Source: FW021-bin31 sp036278455 (GTDB lineage: Bacteria; Bacteroidota; Bacteroidia; Chitinophagales; Chitinophagaceae). Taken from it: a stretch of DNA of 12,686 nt. Each line of letters begins with the position of its first letter. The stretch's first letter is position 1. The position numbers were made by a program, and so were the translations under genes. Below, in pieces: positions 8,808 through 12,686 of this stretch. The stretch spans positions 1-12,686 of the forward strand of contig DASULB010000598.1 of NCBI GenBank assembly GCA_036278455.1, given 5' to 3'. The notes under the pieces are model-generated. The model was not told the origin of the DNA. It saw only the letters and a list, made by a program, of their open reading frames with translations, and ran no database searches.

Positions 8808-9728
8808 CTATCTATCCGAAATTGTTATTTCAGTTTTAAAGCTGATAGGCGTAGGCTTTCCTTCGGGTATCTTCTTGAGATTGCCTTTTATTTGTGAGGT
8901 TCCTTTAAGCATTTCATTAATTTGAGCCTCAGTAATCCACCCCGTTGCTTTATTAACCTGGATATCTGAACTTAAAGCCCCTGATAAATTATATTTACCC
9001 GTTAAGCCGGAAGTTTTAACATAAGAGTTATTATCATTTTTAATTACTGCATTAACATGAATCAAGTAGTTTGAATCTATCCTACCTTTATATTGATAAG
9101 TAAATTTCATGCTTGTCCCCCCTGCAGCCTCTGAATGCGTAATTACAGCCCATGTATCTCCCTTAGCAACCGGGTTATCGGGGAAAATGGCAACTACTCT
9201 TCCCAAACCACCGGTTAGTGCTTTACTACCAAACTCTCTCAAGAGTGCTGCTTCAATATTTTGATCATTATTCCCTGACAACTGGGGATATTCTGCAAAC
9301 ATGCTAATAAACAACGAATCAATACCACGTATATCTTTGACTTCTCCGTCTTTTTTCAGTTTAATGAAAAATGGTTGATCTGTAACTTTAGAAAGAACAG
9401 TTGAAAACGTGTCCTGTCCATCTCTTTGTTCCGAGTTGAATTGGAAAGTATCTCTTGGGAATTCCATCCCTATGCTCAATCTTTTATATTTGGCTTCCAT
9501 ATTATAGTTATCATTATTGCCCCCCTTGACTAAATAAGCCATTCTTCTGGTTATTGAGGTTATAATTGTTTCAGGTTGACCGTTCACTGTTTGAGTGACC
9601 GTTTCTTTTTTAGTCATTGTCTGGTTATAGGTCTGTCCTTTCTTTAAGTTTAAGAATATATTTACTTTGTGGTCTTCGCATGAGATCAATAAAATGAATA
9701 AGAAAGTAAGAGGAAATAATTTTCTCAT
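8808..9728 (-). CDS. DUF6263-type lipoprotein
   Basis: A 306-residue predicted lipoprotein. The N-terminus is a type II signal peptide: basic R2-K3, hydrophobic core 4-15, lipobox L14-I15-S16 and lipidated C17. The acidic E18-D19 directly after the cysteine is loosely like Bacteroidota surface-export signals, so it may be outer-membrane or surface exposed. The rest matches the DUF6263 pattern as I know it: LNLKKGQTY (26-34), a QTV-type strand near 45-50, FPDNP...GDTW (182-193), ATGWI (261-265) and KGTSQIKG (275-282) near the end. The family has no established function; the fold is likely beta-rich and periplasm-facing. ATG 9728 fits the signal peptide, and the upstream DNA holds a possible promoter element. 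It is the upstream partner of the small membrane protein, and GC is lower than in the flanking core genes. Confidence 0.85.
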   Translation of the reverse strand: MRKLFPLTFLFILLISCEDHKVNIFLNLKKGQTYNQTMTKKETVTQTVNGQPETIITSITRRMAYLVKGGNNDNYNMEAKYKRLSIGMEFPRDTFQFNSEQRDGQDTFSTVLSKVTDQPFFIKLKKDGEVKDIRGIDSLFISMFAEYPQLSGNNDQNIEAALLREFGSKALTGGLGRVVAIFPDNPVAKGDTWAVITHSEAAGGTSMKFTYQYKGRIDSNYLIHVNAVIKNDNNSYVKTSGLTGKYNLSGALSSDIQVNKATGWITEAQINEMLKGTSQIKGNLKKIPEGKPTPISFKTEITISDR

Positions 9729-9748
9729 TTTAAACCCATTTTAGTTAT

Positions 9749-9756
9749 CAAAGATG
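9749..9756 (-). promoter_or_regulatory. Possible Bacteroidota -7 element upstream of lipoprotein gene
   Basis: On the minus strand this reads CATCTTTG, seven of eight matches to the Bacteroidota consensus TAnnTTTG, and it lies 20 bases before the lipoprotein ATG. No clear TTTG was found at the expected -33 position, so this is a weak candidate. Confidence 0.25.
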
Positions 9757-9788
9757 CGTTAAATAATTATATAGAATAATGCATTTAA

Positions 9789-9917
9789 TTACCCCAGTAT
9801 AAATTTATAGTTTGAAGTTACAATAAGCAGGCCCACGCCCAGGGCCCGAGCCATTCGACTTATGGTCTTATAGCCTTTAAAAGTGCTAATTTCCAAGCAA
9901 CGCTCAAAGCGAATGCT
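9789..9917 (-). pseudogene. GC-rich coding-like remnant, possibly frameshifted
   Basis: Forty-two codons lie between TGA (9918-9920) and TAA (9789-9791). The core of the translation, KTISRMARALGVGLLIVTSN, looks like part of a folded protein, and its DNA is locally GC-rich inside an AT-rich zone. The only ATG in frame (9854) would give 21 residues; a TTG at 9896 would give 36. A second protein-like frame overlaps it at 9860-9940 (SSYTEFEAFALSVAWKLALL near its start), and one indel would join the two. The ORF at 9904-10236 lies just upstream in the third frame. Together they suggest one decayed gene read through three frames. The ALGVGLLIV stretch is loosely reminiscent of some PD-(D/E)XK-like nuclease tails, but too little remains to assign it. 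Confidence 0.3.
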
Positions 9918-10236
9918 TCAAATTCGGTATAGGAAGAATCTCAAGAATATAGTTTTCATTCCAAAGATAGCAAAATAATATAAAATAATATATTAATATT
10001 TGGTTGTCAGACAAAGGGATCATTTTGTAATAGGAGTAAATATTATATAATGGGACCGTGACCAGGATTATTGGAATTAATATCCAACGAGTGCGTAGGA
10101 AAGCCAAATTGGGAATTGAGGAGACAGACGCATGAATAAACATGCAAATGAGAAGGGTGCTAATTATCTCTTTGATCCATTTGTAACAGGGGGAGGAAAA
10201 AAGAAAAACTGGGCAAACAGGAGATGCCGCAACCAA
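9904..10236 (-). CDS. Hypothetical hydrophobic ORF, possibly a remnant
   Basis: A 110-codon open frame beginning at TTG 10236, with no ATG near its head; the first ATG is residue 32. It is rich in I, L, F and Y, with candidate membrane stretches at about 22-40, 49-68 and 79-95, and it ends in PIPNLKHSL. A frame this long without a stop is unlikely but not impossible by chance in AT-rich DNA. Against it, the exact mirror frame on the plus strand at 10132-10254 is also protein-like, and no ribosome site or proper start is visible. It is not recognised. It could be a small membrane protein, the 5' part of the decayed gene that continues into 9789-9940, or spurious. Confidence 0.3.
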   Translation of the reverse strand: MVAASPVCPVFLFSSPCYKWIKEIISTLLICMFIHASVSSIPNLAFLRTRWILIPIILVTVPLYNIYSYYKMIPLSDNQILIYYFILFCYLWNENYILEILPIPNLKHSL

Positions 10237-10329
10237 CCGGTTTCAACATAAGTTTACAAGCGTTGAGAATGACAGATTATAGGGGGCGCAATATAGAAAT
10301 ATGACAGGTTTTGGAGATGAAATATATAA

Positions 10330-10506
10330 ATGGAAATCGCTATGAATGAACCGCGAGAGCCGGGCGTTTGTCAATCTATTGGCATGGATGCATTCGGAGG
10401 ATACCTAATTCTTATATGGCTAATAATATTAAACAATAGAAATGACAGATATAAAAGTGCGAAGATGATAATTGTTGCCCATTTTTCCCTTGTAATTGCC
10501 GCTTAG
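10330..10506 (+). CDS. Possible small membrane protein or fragment
   Basis: A 58-residue ORF starting at ATG 10330 directly after an in-frame TAA; an alternative ATG at 10342 gives 54 residues. A GGAG lies 13 bases upstream of the first ATG. The protein has a polar head (MNEPREPGVCQS), then a hydrophobic segment GGYLILIWLIIL (about 23-34), a basic turn NNRNDRYKSAK, and a second hydrophobic segment MIIVAHFSLVIAA at the very end. Composition and the two-helix hairpin look protein-like, but the abrupt end after the second hydrophobic stretch suggests a truncated longer membrane protein. It is not recognised and stands alone on the plus strand in a gene-poor stretch. Confidence 0.3.
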   Translation: MEIAMNEPREPGVCQSIGMDAFGGYLILIWLIILNNRNDRYKSAKMIIVAHFSLVIAA

Positions 10507-10566
10507 TTTTTGTTCCAGGAAGATTAAAACCGATAAGCCCCGTCAGGAAAAGAAATCATTTATTTT

Positions 10567-10677
10567 TTATGTGTACATATAGGGTACATAGCAGCGATCA
10601 TTTCGCGTTTCCCTCTTGGTACCATAGATATAGAACGCCACCGCCATATACAATTTAAATGATGATGTTTCATTCAT
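10567..10677 (-). CDS. Possible 36-residue ORF, function unknown
   Basis: ATG 10677 opens a 36-codon ORF ending at TAA 10567-10569. The translation contains SSFKLYMAVAFYIYGTKRET and then NDRCYVPYMYT, with a short hydrophobic centre and a basic patch. It looks less random than its surroundings. It overlaps the plus-strand coding-like frame at 10634-10798 and starts inside a 14-base palindrome. No ribosome-binding site is evident. It could be a genuine microprotein, a gene remnant, or a frame in a dispersed non-coding repeat. Confidence 0.2.
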   Translation of the reverse strand: MNETSSFKLYMAVAFYIYGTKRETRNDRCYVPYMYT

Positions 10678-10798
10678 TAATGAATTTCAGAAGTGCTTAT
10701 TTGTGAAACATAAGCCCATTTATAGGAAGCTTATTTTCGAGGCATCAAATCTTTGTAAAAATAGCATTCAACCTAGACTAAAAAGAAAAAAGGTGTAA
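10634..10798 (+). pseudogene. Coding-like C-terminal fragment, basic, unknown family
   Basis: Fifty-four codons open between TAG (10631-10633) and TAA (10796-10798). The translation is well balanced and protein-like: NDDVSFINEFQKCLFVKHKP, then IYRKLIFEASNLCKN, ending in a basic tail PRLKRKKV. No ATG is in frame; GTG 10703 would give a 31-residue basic peptide. It is most simply the 3' end of a lost gene. The family is not recognised. Confidence 0.25.
10672..10685. repeat. 14-base perfect palindrome
   Basis: ATTCATTAATGAAT is exactly self-complementary with no spacer. It has the size and symmetry of a dimeric-regulator operator, but it does not stand before a well supported gene, and such palindromes arise easily in AT-rich DNA. 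Confidence 0.3.
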
Positions 10799-10873
10799 TT
10801 AGTAAGGATTTTAAATATCAGCAAAAGTATAATTCGCTGACGCGAACCTGCCCTTCCAATGGAGCACATTTCT

Positions 10874-10904
10874 CAAGACCGGATCCTGTTTTTAGATGGT
10901 CTTG
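10874..10904. repeat. 7-base inverted repeat downstream of nuoN
   Basis: CAAGACC (10874-10880) and GGTCTTG (10898-10904) form perfect 7-base arms around a 17-base loop that contains a T5 run. It begins about 35 bases beyond the nuoN stop, where an operon terminator would be expected. On the nuo coding strand no T-run follows the stem, so it does not look like a standard intrinsic terminator; it may slow polymerase or protect the 3' end, or be chance. Confidence 0.25.
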
Positions 10905-10939
10905 TCTGTAAAAAGGGCGGGTGACACCAGGGGGAGACT

Positions 10940-12322
10940 TTATATCCATGCCAGCACCAGGCCCGGCCAGATGCCCAGTACAATCACCAACAGTGCGGTG
11001 ACGACCAGGACACCTTTGAAGCCGGTGGTGATTTCCTTTTCTTCTACCTCGCAGTCGCCTTCCTTGAAATACATGGCCCAGATCAGACGAAAATAATAAA
11101 ATGCGCTGATGGCCGCACAGCAAACTGCAAGAATCACCAGCCACAAGAGGCCGCCTTTTTCCACCGCAGCGGACAGTACGAAATATTTTGCCAGAAAACC
11201 TGCTGTGGCAGGTATGCCTACAAGTGAAAACAAAAAGATGGTATTGAGCAGGGCCAGCAATGGTTGCTTTTTGGCCAGTCCGTTGTAGCCGTCATAGGTG
11301 TAATCCTTCATCTTCATGAGGATGGCGAAACATCCGATGGTGGCCAGGCTGTAGGCCGCGGCGTACAGCAGGATGCCCTGCCAGCTCAGCACGTTCATGG
11401 CGATCACCGCGAATAACATAAAGCCCGCCTGTGATATGCTCGAATAGGCCAGCATACGTTTGACACTTTGCTGGAACACCGCGGTGATGTTGCCGATGAT
11501 GAGGGTGGCCGCGGTGATAACAGACAGCACAAGCGTCCAGTGACCGTTGATGGCGGGGTTGCCGAATGCGATGTGGAACAACCGGATGAAGGCAACAAAA
11601 CCGCCCACCTTGACAATGGTGGATATAAACGAAGTAATGGCCGTGGGCGCCCCGTCATAAACGTCTGGTGTCCAGAAATGGAAGGGTGCTGCGGATACCT
11701 TGAAAGACAAAGCAAAAGCGATCAGGATGATGCCTGCCAGTGCCATGGGATCCAGGGGGCTGCCTGCCAGGTTCATCTCCGTAATGGAAAAAGTGCCGGT
11801 AGCGCCATACAGCAGGGTGATGCCCATCAGCAAAAAACCGGTAGAAAAAGCTCCCATCAGAAAATATTTCAGGGAGGCCTCGTTGCTCCTCAGGTTATGC
11901 TTGTCCGCACCCGCCAGGATATATTGCGGAATGGACATGATCTCGATGGCCAGGAACAACATCAGCAGGTTGCCATAGGTGGCCGCCACTACGATGCCGC
12001 AAAGAATAAAGAATATCAGGGCGAAATATTCGCCTGTATACAACCCGATCTTGACAATATCTCTCCCGGAAAGCAACAGGTAAAGCACCACGCAGCCAAG
12101 GACCACTTCGATAAACAGGACGCCGAAACGGGTTACCGACAACATGCCATGGAAAAGTTCCGTGGCCTGGACGCCGTAAAGCGGGAAATCAAAAAGATTC
12201 AACACGAACGCGGCCAGTATGCCCAGCACGGCGAGCGTGCGGATGATACTTTTGTTCTTGATGAACAAGCCGGATATCATCAGGAAAATACCAAAAACCG
12301 CCGTAAAAATTAATGCCTTCAT
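10940..12322 (-). CDS. nuoN: NADH-quinone oxidoreductase subunit N (complex I)
   Basis: NuoN is one of three antiporter-like membrane-arm subunits of respiratory complex I and helps pump protons at the inner membrane as NADH is oxidised by quinone. The 460-residue protein is hydrophobic throughout, with about 13-14 predicted helices and the proton-antiporter (Proton_antipo_M) core at about 115-400. Key charged residues can be aligned by spacing to those studied in E. coli NuoN (E133, K158, K217, H224, K247, K395): here E127 (LAIEIMS), K152 (SLKYFLMGAF), K208 and H215 (SFKVSAAPFHFWTPD), K238 (STIVKVGGF) and K379 (GFLAKYF). The 25-, 7- and 23-residue spacings are kept. The length is slightly below the roughly 485 of E. 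coli. It is the last nuo gene here, following nuoM after an unusually long gap, and nothing obvious follows it on the same strand. Confidence 0.97.
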   Translation of the reverse strand: MKALIFTAVFGIFLMISGLFIKNKSIIRTLAVLGILAAFVLNLFDFPLYGVQATELFHGMLSVTRFGVLFIEVVLGCVVLYLLLSGRDIVKIGLYTGEYFALIFFILCGIVVAATYGNLLMLFLAIEIMSIPQYILAGADKHNLRSNEASLKYFLMGAFSTGFLLMGITLLYGATGTFSITEMNLAGSPLDPMALAGIILIAFALSFKVSAAPFHFWTPDVYDGAPTAITSFISTIVKVGGFVAFIRLFHIAFGNPAINGHWTLVLSVITAATLIIGNITAVFQQSVKRMLAYSSISQAGFMLFAVIAMNVLSWQGILLYAAAYSLATIGCFAILMKMKDYTYDGYNGLAKKQPLLALLNTIFLFSLVGIPATAGFLAKYFVLSAAVEKGGLLWLVILAVCCAAISAFYYFRLIWAMYFKEGDCEVEEKEITTGFKGVLVVTALLVIVLGIWPGLVLAWI

Positions 12323-12331
12323 ATCTGTGTT

Positions 12332-12528
12332 ATAATCACCTTGTTAAAATCCAAGGATGCTCATTGCTGTTTTCTAAACTATGATTCGATGTCTGTTCTC
12401 TCATGCTTTGGCAGCAGATGCTTTCCGCCGTTTATTGCCTTTACTTACCATGGTTTTCATCTACGTTATGGCTGCGCCGCTTAATCATCCTTTCCTCTCC
12501 CTGCTTTCATTTCTCAAGGCCACCGCCA
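12332..12528 (-). other. nuoM-nuoN spacer tiled by four overlapping mini-ORFs
   Basis: On the nuo coding strand four ATG-started mini-ORFs follow one another: 12529-12485 (14 codons plus stop), 12488-12441 (15), 12451-12401 (16, very basic, MVSKGNKRRKASAAKA) and 12404-12336 (22). The junctions are: nuoM stop and first ATG share one base (TGATG), then an ATGA overlap, an 11-base overlap, another ATGA overlap, and finally 13 bases to the nuoN ATG. A GGAAAGG before the second ORF resembles a ribosome site. The peptides match no family known to me. The arrangement may let ribosomes reach nuoN by reinitiation, or may be coincidence. Confidence 0.35.
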
Positions 12529-12686
12529 TCAGGGCACCGGGTTGAACGCCATCAGGGCCTGTGTGGTATGGTGTAACAGGTCAAGCATGGGTTTGGGATA
12601 GATGCCCACCGCAAAAATGAGGGCGATCACCACCGCGAGGGCCAGCCACTCATGTGCCCGCAGATCAGCGATCTTCTCTGTCAGCG
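12529..12686 (-). CDS. nuoM: NADH-quinone oxidoreductase subunit M, C-terminus (partial)
   Basis: Only the last 51 codons and the TGA stop (12529-12531) are inside the window; the gene continues beyond its end. The tail reads LTEKIADLRAHEWLALAVVI, then a hydrophobic helix running into GIYPKPMLDLL, and ends in FNPVP. The E-W-x-A/L helix followed by GIYPKP is the typical end of NuoM, the antiporter-like proton-pumping subunit that sits next to NuoN in the complex I membrane arm. Gene order nuoM then nuoN on the same strand supports the call. The stop codon overlaps the first ATG of the mini-ORF chain in the downstream spacer. Confidence 0.92.
   Translation of the reverse strand, partial: LTEKIADLRAHEWLALAVVIALIFAVGIYPKPMLDLLHHTTQALMAFNPVP

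Noticed and set aside
9821..9900. GC-rich patch considered as a tRNA or structured RNA
   Set aside because: No cloverleaf, no T-loop GTTCRA pattern and no acceptor pairing could be built; a coding remnant explains it better.
10132..10254. Plus-strand 40-codon ORF with a GGGKKKNW stretch
   Set aside because: It mirrors the codons of the longer minus-strand frame 9904-10236. It is purine-first and looks natural, so it is not impossible, but it is short and has no other support.
10570..10588. TGTAC/GTACA inverted repeat
   Set aside because: Five-base arms around a short spacer in AT-rich DNA, with no neighbouring gene start to regulate.
8100..10900. Search for CRISPR repeats, IS ends, att-type direct repeats or a toxin-antitoxin pair
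   Set aside because: No regularly spaced repeats, no terminal inverted repeats flanking a transposase, and no recognisable toxin or antitoxin domains were seen by eye.

Overview
The window is chromosomal DNA from a Bacteroidota bacterium. The strongest evidence is a nearly full-length SprA (Sov), the giant outer-membrane translocon of the type IX secretion system, which is confined to this phylum. A family-typical DUF6263 lipoprotein and a Bacteroidota-like nuoM/nuoN tail agree with this. The roughly 50% GC of the core genes would fit a Chitinophagales-type host, but that rank is inference.

Layout. (1) Positions 2-7069 (+) hold sprA, cut at its 5' end by the window edge. (2) A short-chain dehydrogenase/reductase gene lies convergent with it, 14 bases away (7084-7845, -). 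(3) From about 7846 to 8113 there is no convincing gene. (4) From about 8114 to 10800 the DNA becomes clearly AT-rich. It carries a small three-helix membrane protein gene (8367-8765, -) directly downstream of a DUF6263-type lipoprotein gene (8808-9728, -), probably one transcription unit. Around these lie short coding-like stretches without good starts, in changing frames and on both strands, which read as decayed genes or small unrecognised ORFs. (5) From 10940 to the window end, on the minus strand, are complete nuoN and the last 51 codons of nuoM, the distal end of a complex I operon.

How the parts relate. SprA and the Nuo subunits are housekeeping: one exports proteins across the outer membrane, the other pumps protons at the inner membrane. 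The SDR is a generic soluble NADP(H) enzyme. The AT-rich middle looks like an accessory insertion or decay zone between two core loci; I do not recognise a defence or mobile-element system in it, and I see no CRISPR array, tRNA, rRNA or intact transposase. The most curious structure is the 197-base nuoM-nuoN gap, which on the coding strand is tiled almost end to end by four mini-ORFs joined by TGATG, ATGA, 11-base and ATGA overlaps. This could be a translational relay or chance.
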